A stretch of 64,000 nt of DNA from Engraulis encrasicolus (GCF_034702125.1 NC_085873.1:46366873-46430872), one strand, 5' to 3'. Counted from the stretch's first letter, positions 1 to 13,296 are shown. Program-made: numbers and translations. The notes: generated from the letters alone by a model not told the origin.

Positions 1-415
1 TGCTTATTGTAAATGTATACAGTAATTGAATTTGCCTGTGTAACTGAGGTGTTCCTGCACAGTTTGCTACTAGCAGAGAGAGTAGAGAGAGAGAGGTTCC
101 ATTGGCCCATTGTTTCCGAGTTCTATTATTGCAAGGGGGAGGGGGGGGATCCCCCTTTAGGCAGACCCAAGGACTGTTCTATTCAATGCTAGGAGTATTA
201 TAACACACCCTTTAGGCAGACCGGAACCTGGCCATGTTAGGTGCCCATAGCAACCTATTACATTGGCATATCTCTAGCCTATATACTTAAAGAATCTCTG
301 CTACTAGTATGAGGCGTCGGTAGGGAGGTTTACAAACGTTCCAAGCCACACATTGAATTCACCTGTGTAACTGAGGTGTTTTTAATTCCTTAGACAAGAG
401 TCTTATTTTACTAGG

Positions 416-704
416 TATTTATCAAGCTAGTTACTTCTCATCATGTATTTTATACTCCTTTTTATCATATATTTAATAATCTATTCTTATTTAGTACCCC
501 TGTCACTTTATGTGACACCATGTCTCTTTGATAGGATGCACTAAGTCACTTTTGGTGTTATCCATATGTTCATTGTGGGTTGCTTGAATGTTATGTGTGT
601 CCTATGTCCTGAATGTTTTGTATGAGCGAAGCTCACTTTACTGCAAATCAAATCTACCCTTGGGTACCAATAAAGTAATCTAATCTAATCTAATCCTGCG
701 CAGT
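416..704 (+). mobile_element. LINE-type 3' end with TCTAA tail
   Basis: AT-rich 3' segment ending in AATAAAGTAATC and then TAATC/TCTAA-type repeats, the usual shape of a fish non-LTR retroelement tail. It interrupts the duplicated block. The clade is not determined. Confidence 0.45.
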
Positions 705-836
705 TTGCTACTAGTATGAGGCGTCGGTAGGGAGGTTTACAAACGTTCCTCCAAGCCACACATTGAGTTTACCTGTGTAACTGAGGTGTTCCTGTGCAGT
801 TCGCTGCTCAGGGCTTGAACCCGCCACCCCCTAGTC

Positions 837-1188
837 CAGTGGTTTCCAACCTTTTTCTTCAGGGACCCATGTTTTTACTATTGTAAGCTTTGGTGACCCA
901 ACCACGCGAGCGCCTGTGAGCGCCCGCACGAGACAGAGTCACAAGATGCCCTCTGTTTCCTGTGAAAACTAATTTTAGTTATTTTATTACTCAATTTGTC
1001 GATGGTGAAATTTAGAACAAATGTTTAATGTAGCACTTACAATTTGTTGCTTCTATGCATTTATTAGTTAAATGCTTTGTCTTTTATTCAACATGGGCTA
1101 TATATATTTAAAATGAAACCCCTTAAAATCAAGAGGGCTCCGCGACCCCCTGTGGATCTTTGGCGACCCATAAGGTGGGTCCCGACCC
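837..1188. mobile_element. hAT-type non-autonomous element, right end truncated
   Basis: Begins CAGTGGTTTCCAACC after CCTAGTC and ends within GACCCATAGGTT. The expected terminal inverted end and second target copy are missing. Confidence 0.55.
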
Positions 1189-1400
1189 ATAGGTTGACAC
1201 TCCACTTCTGGTATGGTAGGCACAGTATAATACCACTGATCTAAAGGACTAGTCAGACAGTTCAGTCAGAGAGAGTAGAGAGAGAGAGGTTCCATTGGCC
1301 CATTGTTTCCTGGTTCTATTATTGGGGGGGAAATCCCCCTTTAGGCAGACCTAGGCAGACCTGAGGGCTGTTCTATTCAATGCTAGGGCTTATGGGGTTT

Positions 1401-1500
1401 NNNNNNNNNNNNNNNNNNNNNNNNNNNNNNNNNNNNNNNNNNNNNNNNNNNNNNNNNNNNNNNNNNNNNNNNNNNNNNNNNNNNNNNNNNNNNNNNNNNN
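1401..1500. other. Assembly gap (100 N)
   Basis: Exactly 100 undetermined bases; the standard size suggests unknown true length. Confidence 0.98.
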
Positions 1501-2418
1501 TTTTAAAAATGTAGATTTAGTGATGTTCATAAAAAGCTGGAGTTGGCTGGATGTCTTCTCCCAAGTATCTGCTTCAAAATAAACCCTCAAAGTTCAATGT
1601 GGGTAATGTTATTCAAAAGCTGTAGCATCCTAAAGTCATGGTCTCAAAAACCTCTCCAAAATAGGACATAATGGGCTCTGCGGTAAGAGGTTAAGTTATA
1701 TTCAGGGAACCTGAAGAAGGTGGTGTTTGTTTAAATGTGGCTGCCTTCAATATAGGCCTAAAGTGAACGGGAAAATCCTGGTTTGTGTTCATAGTACGGC
1801 CCTTGGAGGACTTTTACGGCCCCTCGGATGAATTTGAAGCGGCCCTTCGAATGAGAAACGTTCCCCGACCCTGACGTAGGCTATAGGTTAAGCTTACCCT
1901 CTTTCACTCTTCTGCGGTGAGACTGTGCCCATTTTGGGTTGACCTCCACACGCGTCTGTAGCACAGCACACAGGATTGCAGGACACAGCATCCTGCAGGA
2001 CACTTCAAAAACAAGGGTAACGAATAAATGACCTGTCCAGATCTATAAAAAAGAATACCCTGTTGTTTCTACAGCTCCTAGAAGCGAGACAAATAAATTA
2101 AATACTTTGCCATGCACCTCATATTGACATAGCAAATGTATCAATGAGCAAGTCATATTGGTCACAAAGAAGTTAATCTTACATTCTTTCAGTCTTCTAT
2201 GGCGAGTTAGGCCTTCAGGTGACTCGTCTTCGCCATATTATGAGACAGCAGCCTGTGAAAACATGGTAAATAGAATAACCCATTAACCTTGGGTCCTAAT
2301 ATAATACATGGACATAAACTAGCCTACATTATTTAGACAAGGTCAGTAGACCTCCACGTGAAACAATAAGAAAAAGTGACCATACATAATTTCAATTTCT
2401 TGAAGAGGCCATCTTCAC
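1501..2418. other. Non-coding, repeat remnants
   Basis: No supported exon. Bases about 1780-1873 are a fragment of the hAT family that is complete at 9249-9617 (shared GTTCATAGTACGGCCC and GTTCCCCGACCCTG). Confidence 0.5.
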
Positions 2419-2957
2419 TTATAGTAGGGGCTGTAAGCCGAGAAATCGTTACGCGCTGGATAGAAGCATATAATTCGGTACACGTGTTCCTTGACTGATT
2501 TGAAGACATCCTAGAAGGGGTGCCCCTTGAAAAAAAATGTCTACCATGTCATATACAATATGTCATGTTGGTAACGCATTACATTGTTATTACATGACAT
2601 TATACTTAGCTGACAATGTTATTATAGTCCTCAGAAGAGATGAAGCAAGGGTAGCCTGCTAGACCAGATTGATAAAACTACAAAATGTGCATAGTGTGAA
2701 AGTATGGGTGAGTCTGTGCTTACGTGCTTGACAGCATGTAACATTGTGAACGATTTGAGAAGATTCTTGGTCTGAATTAAAATGAGCATTGCCAACACTA
2801 AAACTATGGTGAGAATAGACTGCTGCTAATGCTCGATTTGAATGGGATAGTGTCAGTGCAAGATGCCCTAGGTAGCAGGTTCCCCATCCTCTAATTTCCA
2901 TAACAGATATACGTATTTTATTTGTATGAGAGAGGGTAAAGGACAGGACCTTTCCAT

Positions 2958-5057
2958 CAGTGCTTAATTTGTAAATCACAAGGTACCGGAACGCAAAACA
3001 CATATGACATCACAGCGACGATGAGTTGGACAGAGGTCCCGGAACGCACAGAAAAACTATTATTACGCAAACGAATAAAAACGGGAAAAAATTAGATGCA
3101 ATTCCCTGCATTTTAACGACATTGAGTCCCATGTCAGCTCATATCCATACTTTTGTTTCTTAATACAAGGGACGGTTGGCGATCCAATGGCTATTTTAAA
3201 CAACAGCCATAGCCTATTAAATGCTGTAATGACAACAACAAATATTTTTTGTTTGATCGCTAACTTCACGCTTAGTAGTTTCGTGCAGTGCATGGAAATT
3301 ATGCTTTCCCCATGAGGTGAAAAGAAACCGAAGCGGTCTTCTACTAGTCTACCTATTGAAAGGACAGTGCATGGCTGTCCAATTCATATCCTTTCCCGTA
3401 TTCACACAACGTTGGCATAGGCCTATTAAACGTTAAATCCACGCTTTGTTGGCGACTTTGTTGCATATAATTTGGCTAATCCGCATGTGCTGTTGCGATA
3501 TGCCACTTCACTGTTTCAACGGCTCGCGCACTGATGGTAAGCGAGCTGCGATTTTCAGGGCTCGCGCACTGATGGTAAGCGAGCGGCGATTTTCCCGGTA
3601 GACATGGCTTTTCACACTGACTCTCTGCTCGCGCTACGGTCCGGTTGAAAATCCCTCCGACCAATGTTTTATTTGGAGCGTGTAGGCCCTATTTGAATGA
3701 AATAGGCCTATCACCTTGTCTTTGCTGTTTTCGTGCTCAACTTGACTTGTAAGCAACTGTCTGGTCTTGGGAGAGAAGGAAACGCGCGCACACATGCTGA
3801 GCGCTCGCCAGCCGAGGAAGATCTCATCCTGTCACCCAGGCTGTCTTTTTCGCTAGGCTACATGACTGATCAATGCACCAAACGCAGCCCAGGTGCCACT
3901 AGAAATTAGTATGTCCAAAACCTTGTGTGCCGACCAAAATTTGATGAAAACTTTTAAACAATGTGGCACAGCCAGGCTTTCCATCTCATCCGCGCATATG
4001 AACAAACAACGAGAGAGGGGCAACTTCACGTAGCCTACATTTAGTCAGTAGGGAGTATAGTAGGGATGGAAATGTAGCCTAGTAGATCTATAGTTATGAT
4101 TCTTAATGTATGGGACAAGCAGTAGGCTACCAATTGCGCTTCCCCCACCAAAATAGCCACGCAAACGCTGGACTTCTCCTACTGCAATAAAAGTGGGGAG
4201 GTCGCGACTTTCGTCTTGAATGTTGCTAAATGCTTGCAGACCCCAAACGTCCCCAAAAGCACTTCAGAATCCTCTACCTTTCACTCAAACAAACACACTC
4301 TCTTACACTAGTTTTGTGAGATGGCTTTGTTTTCCATTGGAAATCCAATATGTCGAATAATTAACTTACATGCCCGTGCGTCGCGACGATAAAATATGTC
4401 GATAGTTTTTTTTCAGTTGGTGCGCGTTGCCTTCAGCTCTACCATATTGTAACGGTGCAGCCGACTGTAGGCTATTTTTAAGTTTTAAAGGTTATGAGTT
4501 GGGCGTCAGGCAGCAATACGACTGCCTTTGGTTTAGCCTTGTTACCTTTCCAAATATGAATAAAAAAACACTGACCAACACATAAGAAATAACTTAGATC
4601 AACACAACGAACATCTTTTCTCATTTTTTAAGTAGGCTAGTGCACTTTTGCAAACCCTTGTTTGCAGACTTGCGCGCTCGGTCTCAATTTGGAACAGCGC
4701 ACATCAGTGTCTGGCTTTAGCATTCAGAAATGATGGTCTTCTCTGCGCGCACACTTCATGGTTCCTTCTCGCTTGCTCACTCGGCTTGTGGTTGTTGCGA
4801 TCCTGACAGTCTCAACCCCAATTTAGGCCTATAGGCTGCTCGGTGAGATGGGAAATGTAGCGAACATGGGGTAATGCTGCGCTCTCACTCCTGAGGAGGC
4901 AGAGATAGTCCGTTACAATATAGTAGCCTCTATATATTTTTTTTATTCATTCACGAGAGGTTCCGGATCAGCCATAATAAGTCCCGGAACACAGGGGGGT
5001 CAAAATTACGAGGTGGGGGATCCTGTTCCGGCATGATCCGGCTCAAATTAAGCACTG
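2958..5057. mobile_element. hAT-type element, 2.1 kb, nested in copy A
   Basis: Starts CAGTGCTTAATTTG, ends AAATTAAGCACTG, with the 8-bp duplication CTTTCCAT on both sides (2950-2957, 5058-5065). Copy B keeps the empty site. No transposase ORF is visible. A short GCTCGCGCACTGATGG unit is repeated at about 3523 and 3562. Confidence 0.85.
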
Positions 5058-5672
5058 CTTTCCATATGTATGAAGAACCCCATAAGATCACCTAATTCTA
5101 TATTTTTACAAGTGCATATTGTGAGAGCATTTCAGTCATCTTTAGAATGGCATTACAGATTACTCAATATAGGCCTACATGTAGGCCACAGTATGGCTTC
5201 AGTTCAAATTAAATGGGAATGATTTCTTAGTGTATGTTGAGTAAGAAGACAGAGATAAAAAAAATGTTCATTTGCAGACAAGTCCTCACCTAGTACTTGT
5301 GTCAAAAGTTGTATTAGTTAGCTCAGTAATCATTGAGTACTTAAACTGCTATCAAAACTGACAGCTGATGGACAACATGTAGGCTACTGTAGGTCTTTTG
5401 CCACCCTTACCCATAGGAGAAATGTCTATATAGAACAACACTTCTCATATGGTATATACTATGAAAGTAAATCATTACCTGGACTCATTTTCTTGATATG
5501 CAAGGCACATAAATAGTCTGGGCGGAAGAATAGTCGATCATACCCCGCCCCCCCAAACAAAATGCCACACGACTTTTTTTAACCTTCAAGATTTTGAGTG
5601 GTAACAGTAACATAACTCATTCCCACTACACGTTTTGCATAATATTGTACATGTCCTCAGAATGCTCTACAT

Positions 5673-5889
5673 CAGTGGTTCTCAAACCTTTTGTGTGAAG
5701 TACCCCCTGAGAAAATATTGAGCTCTCCGAGTACCACCTTGACAACCAACATTAGAATATCGCAGTAAAGGCCTTCCATATTCACTTTTGCCAGTCAGTA
5801 CAGGAGAGGTTCATAATGGTATTCCAAGTACCACCAGAGATGTCTCAAGTACCACCAGTGGTACGCGTACCACAGTTTGAGCACCACCG
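5673..5889. mobile_element. hAT MITE in copy A
   Basis: Terminal CAGTGGTTCTCAAACC and its inverted partner GTTTGAGCACCACCG; 8-bp duplication CTCTACAT/CTCTAAAT. The same insertion is present in copy B (22409-22606), so it predates the spread of this transposon. Confidence 0.8.
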
Positions 5890-5914
5890 CTCTAAATGTT
5901 TCAGTTATATAGTT

Positions 5915-6310
5915 GTACTGTACAGTACAGTGCAGTGCAGTGGAGTGCAGTACAGTACAGTAGCATACAGAATGGTGCAGTATAATAAAGTACAGTAGAG
6001 TATAGTACAGTACAGTACAGTAGCATACAGTACGGTGCAGTACAGTACAATAGCATACAGTACGGTGCAGTACAGTAAAGTAAAGTACAGTACAGTACAG
6101 TAGCATAAAGTACAGTGGAGTCTAGTTAAGTACAGTACAGTAGCATACAGTACGGTGCAGTCTAGTACAGTACAGTACAGTACAGTACAGTACAGTACAG
6201 GAGCATACTGCACGGTGCAGTAGAGTACAGTACGGTATATCACATTACAGTACAGTACAGTACAGTAGAGTACAGTACAGTGCAATACAGTAGAGTACAG
6301 TATAGTCTTA
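5915..6310. repeat. (TACAG)n pentanucleotide array
   Basis: About 400 bp of degenerate TACAG units. Long open frames through it are a by-product of the 5-bp period lacking stops in some frames. Confidence 0.9.
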
Positions 6311-7469
6311 TAGACGTTAGCCCTCCAAAGCCAATAGGATTTCCACATGCTGTTGTTTTAAGTTTTTGAAAGACTATTTTAGTAGCCTATGTGAGAGAGG
6401 GAAGGCAGGCAGACATGTTTTAAACAAAGGACCACACCCACAAATAAAAAATAACGAGCAAACAATAAATTAAGTGGTTAGGTAGCCAACATGTCATCTA
6501 GATTAAAGCCAAAAGTAGATGGAAAAACAGACATGTTACCATTTTGCTCTTTTAAAACAAAGTATCTGTCAATATACTGTATGTATGGTGTATTGCATAT
6601 TGATTATTCATAATTTCCTAAGCATAAATGCCCTTATCACTCCATTGTACACTTAGGACTGCGATATACATATCTGAACATTAATCAGCATACATTTGTC
6701 ATTTGGCAGCTGTCACTGACACTTGATATGTACATGTATTATTGACTTGATTGATATGAATATATTTCAGTTGGACTCCTAGGGTTAAATCATTGAGGGG
6801 GTCCTAAGGAAGTAGTAGTAGTTTGTGTGCGTGCGCGCATGTGTAAGTGGGATTAAAATTATTGTTTGCCATCTTTATCTGAAGAGCAGACTGAGTGTCT
6901 GAACCTGCTAATGCTAGCATGCTAACATTGGGACAGTTATGTGTGGCCCAGTTCAAGGGTTTATCTCTTCTCCCCTAAATTTTCTAACCACAATTTTCTT
7001 TTTGGATGTTATAGATATGACCCACTGCAAATTTTTAAAACTCTTAATGAATGTTGGTTCAAAAGCTAAATGCCCAGAAATGAGCTCTCAATTGTAGAGT
7101 GATCTCATTCTGATAATAGTTTTTATGATTTTTCTGTTTTTGAATCTAAATAAGACATATATAACATTGTTTTTATGGTAAGTTTTGCACATATTTTCAA
7201 AGTTCAGTTTGTATACATCACACACAAATAGGTGGATTGGCCCATAACACCATTATGTCCAGGCAGTACAGCATTTTACTACTATTGGCTGGTTTTGGGC
7301 AGCCATCTTGGATTTACCCCATAAAAATGACCTTAATGACATTGAAATTTGGGGCACCCCTTCTGAAATGATGGAGAACACCCTAAGGAAGGTCTACACC
7401 GATTTTGGTGCTTCTATCCAGCGCGTAACGATTAGGCCCTTTTGGGACGCTAAGAAACCCAGCTATTAT

Positions 7470-9248
7470 TTGTGCAACAAGTGCTGTTTTGAGGACCCAT
7501 ACTTTTTAAGGACAGGTTGCCTACTGTTGCAAATGGCAGGGTATTTCACATTGATTTCAGGGTGGCGTGCTCAACTTGACCACTCTGGTCGACATTGAGC
7601 TCGCGCTGATACATTGGGCTCGCGTTACTGAGAACGATTCCCTGATTGACGCTCCCAACGCAGGACGCTCCCCTGTCGGCTCGCTCCCACTAGCCAGACT
7701 ATCGGTCCCACCGCCATATAACGGAGCTAGTTATCTTTTTGATGTTAGTTTTTTGTTTCTAACCCTAACCCTAACCTTGACCCTAAACCTAACCCTAACC
7801 CTAAATTGCTTGTATGTGGCAGTGTATGATAATACGTGAAATATAATCGGGTGGGACTACACGTCCGGGAGTGATAGAAACACCTGGGACTGCACGTCCG
7901 GGAGCGATCTCAGTTGGGAGTGTCCATCTACCACCGTTTCAAAGTAGCATGGAACTAAATTATATCCCACCTTTGACTTGATTTTACGCCGGTGGGTCTT
8001 GGAACCCCTGTGTGACTGCCTAGGTTTCAGGATAGAGAAAGTAAAACAAAAATCATTGAGTAAAATCGATGGGGGACAAATTGTAGCTTTTGTAGACAAC
8101 GTCGCTACTTGAGGAAAAATAGCATTACTACAGGGATGTTAGCTACTCGATACATAGTAGTGACGCTACGACCAAGCTACTAGAGAATGTAATTAAACTA
8201 GTCGCTTCGCTACTGCCCAGCACTGAAAACCAACATACCCAGACGGCACACCAGTCTTTCCAACGTCGCCTAGATGCATTTTTTGCCGCTGTAAAATACA
8301 TTGGCAAGGCGTCTAAGCGTTAGTTCATCAGCGAAATACCGGGCAGACGTGAAAAATGAGCAGTGCCCAGCATCTAGTTGATGAGCTAACGCAATAGCAT
8401 GCTAACGGTAGCCTTTGTCTATCTTTAGGCAGGGGAAAAGCAACTGAGAACGAGCAATGTCAAACAATTTACCATCAACAAGTATACTTAACATATTCAC
8501 TGTTTCACCACAGCATTTTGTCATTACGATGCTCGCAAGTCATCAGAATTTAGTAGCGTACAGCAGCAACTAGAGTAGTCACATTGAGGGGACTTGAGCT
8601 ACCAGCTATGTAAAACGGCTGTGCCATAACTTAGCAATGGCGGATCTGTGTTCAGAGGAGCTATTCAATCGCTCTTGAGTACTGAAACTTTAAACCACAG
8701 TTGAGTAAAATGTACTTACATGTATATGACGCCCATTTTCCGTTGGTATGTGAGGAACTTTTCCCCCATATCGCCAAGAAACTTGTAAACCACACAGACA
8801 GCGCGTGGTTCTGTTCAATCAGGAAGGTGATGTTGACCGCGGCTGATGGCTTCTTTGTGGCTTGTGTGTGGAATTCGCATTGTGCCAATTAGTTTTACTG
8901 CCACCTAAAGGCTTGGTGTAGAACTAATTTAACCAGAGACGGTCTATTTTCAACTAACTTGAACAATCCTTGCTTTAGTTCAGAATACCATTTAAAAACC
9001 AGAGTGGCCAAGCACATTGATGTTTTTCCTCAAAAGCAGCTGAGGAACCTTTTTAATTCGAAGGGTCACTTCAAAATATATGTCCAAGAAAGATCATTCA
9101 GATGATTCTATTTTGATAGCCTATTCTGTAGGTTCATTTAAATGTTTATAGCACAGATCGAATTGTTTGATCAACTTAATTTCTGAGCTTATAGTATCAT
9201 AATAAAATGTACTGACAGCAAAGCTGTGGCTAGTAGAAAGGTTTAATG
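7470..9248. other. Non-coding intergenic stretch
   Basis: Apart from the telomere-like tract I see no exon with splice signals and no complete element. Bases 8100-8600 are rich in GCTACT-type words, resembling a decayed repeat. Confidence 0.4.
7762..7806. repeat. Interstitial telomere-like (CCCTAA)n tract
   Basis: About seven imperfect CCCTAA units just outside copy A. Confidence 0.75.
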
Positions 9249-9617
9249 CAGGGGTGGGGAACCTTTTTCATTCGAGGGGCCACTTCAAATTCCTACCATG
9301 GTCATAAAATCCTCCGGGGGCCGTACTATGAACACAAATCAGGATTTCCCCATAAAATTTAGGCCTATATAGACACCTTTAGGCCTATATAGACATATAG
9401 ACATCTTTAAAGGTAGACACCTTTAAAACAGTCCCCACCTTTTCTAGGTCCCCTGAATATAACTTAATTGCATTGGAAATGTAATTTCTAAGATTCCTTT
9501 AGGCCTGCAAAATATGTCATAGGCCTATTTCATGTGAAGTTGCAAAACATTATAATGATATCAGGGGCCGGATAAAACGGCCTCAAGGGCCCTCGAGACA
9601 TAGGTTCCCTACCCCTG
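9249..9617. mobile_element. hAT MITE with perfect 8-bp target duplication
   Basis: CAGGGGTGGGGAACC ... GGTTCCCTACCCCTG between two copies of GTTTAATG (9241-9248, 9618-9625). Confidence 0.88.
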
Positions 9618-10699
9618 GTTTAATGGTTAGTGATTCTGAAAAACACCACTGGGCAGCGTGAAAAAACATACACACACACAGACACACACACATTTTAGTA
9701 AAAGGCCAAAAAATGCCCTAGGGCCCCCAACAATCCCGTTGCCTAGGGACCCCAAAATCCTAGAAACAGGCCTGCCGACCCCCCACTCCCTCCCACCCAC
9801 CTGACCTCACCCCACCCCACCCCACTTGAAATTGACTGGGGCAGCTCCCGACCTGATCACTGGCATTTACATATTAAAGGCTCTTCTAAGAAGGGGATGG
9901 GAGGGGGCATGGGGGAGCCGCAAATGCTATGGCTTGAGGTATGAGGCAATTTAAGGTGCAAAACTCATCCACAAATTCCTCTTTTCATGCAGTGTATCTG
10001 CTTTGCATTTTAATATACAGACAAAAGGACACCTACATTAACACCCTGGTGCACTGTTGATGAAATAGAAGAAGGGTATTGGTTACAGTCCCTGGATCAG
10101 TGTGGATATACTGTAGGTTCCTTGCTCAAAGGAAGCCATGGAGAGAGGAAGGGACTGAAACTGCAATCCTGTGATCTTGAGACCATGGTTGCCTCCACTT
10201 CAATTTGGCAACATAGGACCACCATGAGACCAGGTAATAATAATGTTGTTCATTATGTTCATGTGTGCTGTAATGCTGTACCGACAACAAATATGTGTTA
10301 AAGTGATACAGTACCGTTTTTAGAAATGTGCTTATTTTACACTACCATTGTTGGAAATGTGCTTACTTTACACATCCCCTTGAGTGAAATGTTTGAGTTT
10401 TACCTTCCCCCTGTACTTTCAACCGTTCTCTGAGTCAGGCCGTGCACATTTTACCTCCAAGATAACAGATTTGGCCCTAGATTTTTTTTTCTCTCTATTC
10501 AAGGATGATGATTTTTGGAATTAGTTCAGTTTCTTACCTCCCACCAACTCAAGCCTCACTCCCCAATTCCAAGTGACGTCAGCATCACTGAAATGAAGGC
10601 TTTCATTTCACTCCATTTGAGTATGGCTTTAGTAGAGAAGTCTGAATTGGAGGACTATTGGGCAGAATATTAGCCAACCAGTGTTGCCAAAAGAAAATC

Positions 10700-12000
10700 A
10701 GCCAAAGTTGCTATTGGCTTGCTGAGAAGTCGCTGTATGACGTCACAGCGTCACGCACGGCACACTGATTTACAGAAAATGTGCAGGGTTTTTTTTGTGT
10801 GTTTTGCTTATTCCTTAGCTCGTTTTAGTGGATAACCCAGGAGGGGGCTCCCTGTAGCCTTGAGCTGGGTAAGTCACTGAAGAATAGAAGACAGTTAGGC
10901 CTTTGGTTTCCTGTTTTCAGCTTAAGCAGAGTAGGAATATCTCCTGCCCGAGTTTACGCTCACCTCTTCACCCCCTACGCAGTGTGCCAATCTGCTTGGT
11001 TTCACTCCCGCTTTTTGAAGTGACTCTTGCGCTTTTTGGGAAGTCTGTCTGTTTTTTTATGTGGTCCTGTTTGCACGCCTATGCCCGTCTCTCTTAATTG
11101 AACACCTGCTGCTACTTAAGTGTAGCCTGTTCGTAATTCCATTACGACGTGCCCATGAGCTCTGTTTCGCTGCTACTTGTGAGGAGCATTTCGTTTCATT
11201 GATGTGTTGTATCTGCCGGTTTGTTACCTACGCACAATCGTATTGGGTTTTTTTTTTTTTTTTTTTAAAGGCATAGGTCTAGTTGAAAATTAAGGGCAAA
11301 ACAGCGGTGGACGTGGCACTGCATCAGAGTGTGTCTCCTGCCAGTGTGCGCACACCTGCGCACAACTATGTGTGAGTGTTCCTACCTGCCTGTGTGTTTT
11401 GCGGACCTGTGCGTGCACTGGAACCAGTGCCACCTAGATAAGGCAGCCCATCATTTGGGCGACGATTCAAAACGCGGGGGAATAATGTAACAGGTAGAAC
11501 TACCTGTGTTTGGGAAAGGTGTGTCATAAAGTGTGTTTTTCTAAGTGCGACACGGACGCGGACCGCATCCATTGGGCCAGGGGAACAGGAGAAGAGATGG
11601 TCCTCCACTGACTCCACGCTTTAAACTAAAAGACCCCAGCAAGGAAATAGGGACTAAGACGGTGGTCAACTTAGAAGAGTCCACCACCCTCATGCCGGGA
11701 GAGGTTTTCCTATAAGAAAAAGGACTATCCTTTAATCCCTCACATGAAATCAAGGGGTGGGCTAGTAAAGAAACAATGACAGAACTCTCGAAATACCACC
11801 ATTGCCTCAAATTAGCACAATATATGAATGAGGCTATGAGACAACTAGACGACCCAAACTTTTACCTCAGACTAAACAAACTCATTTCCCAAGATGCAAC
11901 CGCTAAATATATAGAAATACTATGCCTACTCGTCAACACAGAATATCACCTCCAACCTAAGGAGACCTTAACCCCAAAAATAGAACCTTCTACCTCTTAA
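10700..12000 (+). other. Unclassified repeat-like region with a 74-codon ORF
   Basis: The ORF at 11776-12000 begins MTELSKYHHC and is followed by a lysine/threonine-rich tail. The sequence just upstream (11600-11775) also reads as degraded coding sequence, interrupted by a stop. It looks like a decayed mobile or viral-type element, but I cannot name a family and found no clear LTR pair. Confidence 0.25.
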
Positions 12001-12033
12001 CCAAAATTAACAAAGATAAATCCGAATAGACGA

Positions 12034-12211
12034 CAGTGTTGCCAGATTGGGCTACTTGGGATGAGCGTCTGCGGGTAAAAACGGGAAAAATGGGCCATTT
12101 GGCTTTTTTTTCTACCGTTTTGGGCCCATAGAAGGCAATGTAATTTGTTGAATTTGGGCGGAATTTAGTGCATTTTGGGCGGGATTTGATCAGACACATC
12201 TGGCAACACTG
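12034..12211. mobile_element. hAT MITE, CAGTGTTGCCAGAT family
   Basis: Terminal CAGTGTTGCCAGAT/ATCTGGCAACACTG; imperfect 8-bp duplication ATAGACGA/ATGGACAA. Confidence 0.8.
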
Positions 12212-12687
12212 ATGGACAACATCGAACATACCATTTGTCTCAGACCGCATCAGCGAGAGTTACTAAATAGCCAAATGCATAGATTACTTTCTCAACCCAA
12301 CCTCTGACAGACACCCTAGCTACCTCAAAGACACCTACAACTTTATTTATTTAAAAAAAAAAAAAAAAAAATCACTTAGGCCCTACCGGTTGAATTTCTG
12401 GACAAATTAATTACAGCTGTCGGTCAGCATTAATCACAAGGGATTAATTAATGACACCTGTCCAAAAATTCACAGTGACCTGTTACACATTTCAGCATGT
12501 ACTACAGCCATGTTTGTAATGTCGAACTGTGTGCCTATACCAAAACCAAACCTAACATAACCTGCAGTGATCCTATAAACATGCCATAAACATGTATGTC
12601 GGCCAAGCAACTTATTCATGTTTACTCTATCTAAAAAAAAAAAAAAGGTGTCCCCATTTCATGGCAACTATGCAGAAATCTCATGGT

Positions 12688-13130
12688 CAGGGTTGCCAGA
12701 TGAGACTAATGATTTCCAGCTTTGTGAGTAGGCAATGCTTATCAAGTTACCTTGACCAGTGTTGCCACATCGGGCTGCTTAGGATGGCCGTGTGCGGGAA
12801 AAAATGGATTTTGGAGAAAAACCCGCCCAATTTTTGCCCATAGAAATCAATAGAATTGGGCAGGATTTAGTGCTTCCAGGCGGGTTTTGAGAATTGTTTG
12901 GGCGGTAAATCATCAGCCTCATCTGGCAACCCTGACCATGAGATTTCTGCATAGTCTTTTGTATTATATTTAATGCATCTAGTCTAATGTGCCTCCGCTG
13001 GTCAACTCACATGCACATGTGCAAGGGCTCTCCACGGGCAGGGTTGCCAGATGAGGCTGATGATTTATAGCCCAAAATATGCTGAAAACCTGCTTAGAAG
13101 CACAAAATCCCATCCAATTCTATTGCAATA
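12688..13130. mobile_element. Cluster of three CAGTGTTGCCAGAT-family copies, nested and truncated
   Basis: A full-length copy at 12757-12934 sits beside a truncated head at 12688, and their flanks form an inverted repeat (ATGCAGAAATCTCATGG and its complement). A third, truncated copy starts at 13039. Confidence 0.7.
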
Positions 13131-13296
13131 GTAATGTCATGAGCTCGCCCCCTGGCATGCTTCTTTTGAGCTCTTGACTCTTATTTTGTGCGCTCTCTCT
13201 GCCTCTCTCTCTCTCTCTCTGTCCCTCCCTGTCTGCCGGTCTTGCTCGCTGTCTCTCTCTCTCTGTCTGGTTCTATCAGTCTGGTCTGTCGTTATA

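Larger units (their letters stand above)
1..1400. repeat. Block duplicated from slc2a11 intron 2 (same orientation)
   Basis: Bases 1-415 match 53121-53540 almost base for base, 705-835 continue that block, and 1190-1380 match 54205-54395. The two copies differ by separate insertions (416-704 here, 53541-53800 there). The block is cut by the left window edge and by the N gap. I see no coding exon in it. Confidence 0.85.
2423..7465 (+). mobile_element. ~2.94-kb DNA transposon, copy A (with nested hAT)
   Basis: Ends read AGTAGGGGCTG at the left and CCCAGCTA at the right, flanked by a perfect TTAT duplication (2419-2422, 7466-7469). About 100 bp inside each end is a terminal inverted repeat with the core TCGTTACGCGCTGGATAGAAGC-like segment and AGAAGGGGTGCCCC. 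Removing the nested 2.1-kb hAT leaves about 2.94 kb. Copy B lies inverted at 17863-23726. No transposase is recognisable; an ORF of about 80 codons beginning MEIRGW is open in both copies but matches nothing I know. Superfamily undetermined. Confidence 0.75.

Noticed and set aside
1390..1590. 66-codon ORF across the N run
   Set aside because: Half of it is undetermined sequence.
5795..6348. ORFs of 103-147 codons rich in Tyr, Cys, Thr and Leu on the minus strand (and up to 194 codons at 21884-22701)
   Set aside because: They are translations of the (TACAG)n microsatellite, open only because the repeat lacks stop codons.
7762..7806. A true chromosome end
   Set aside because: Only about 45 bp, imperfect, with ordinary sequence on both sides.
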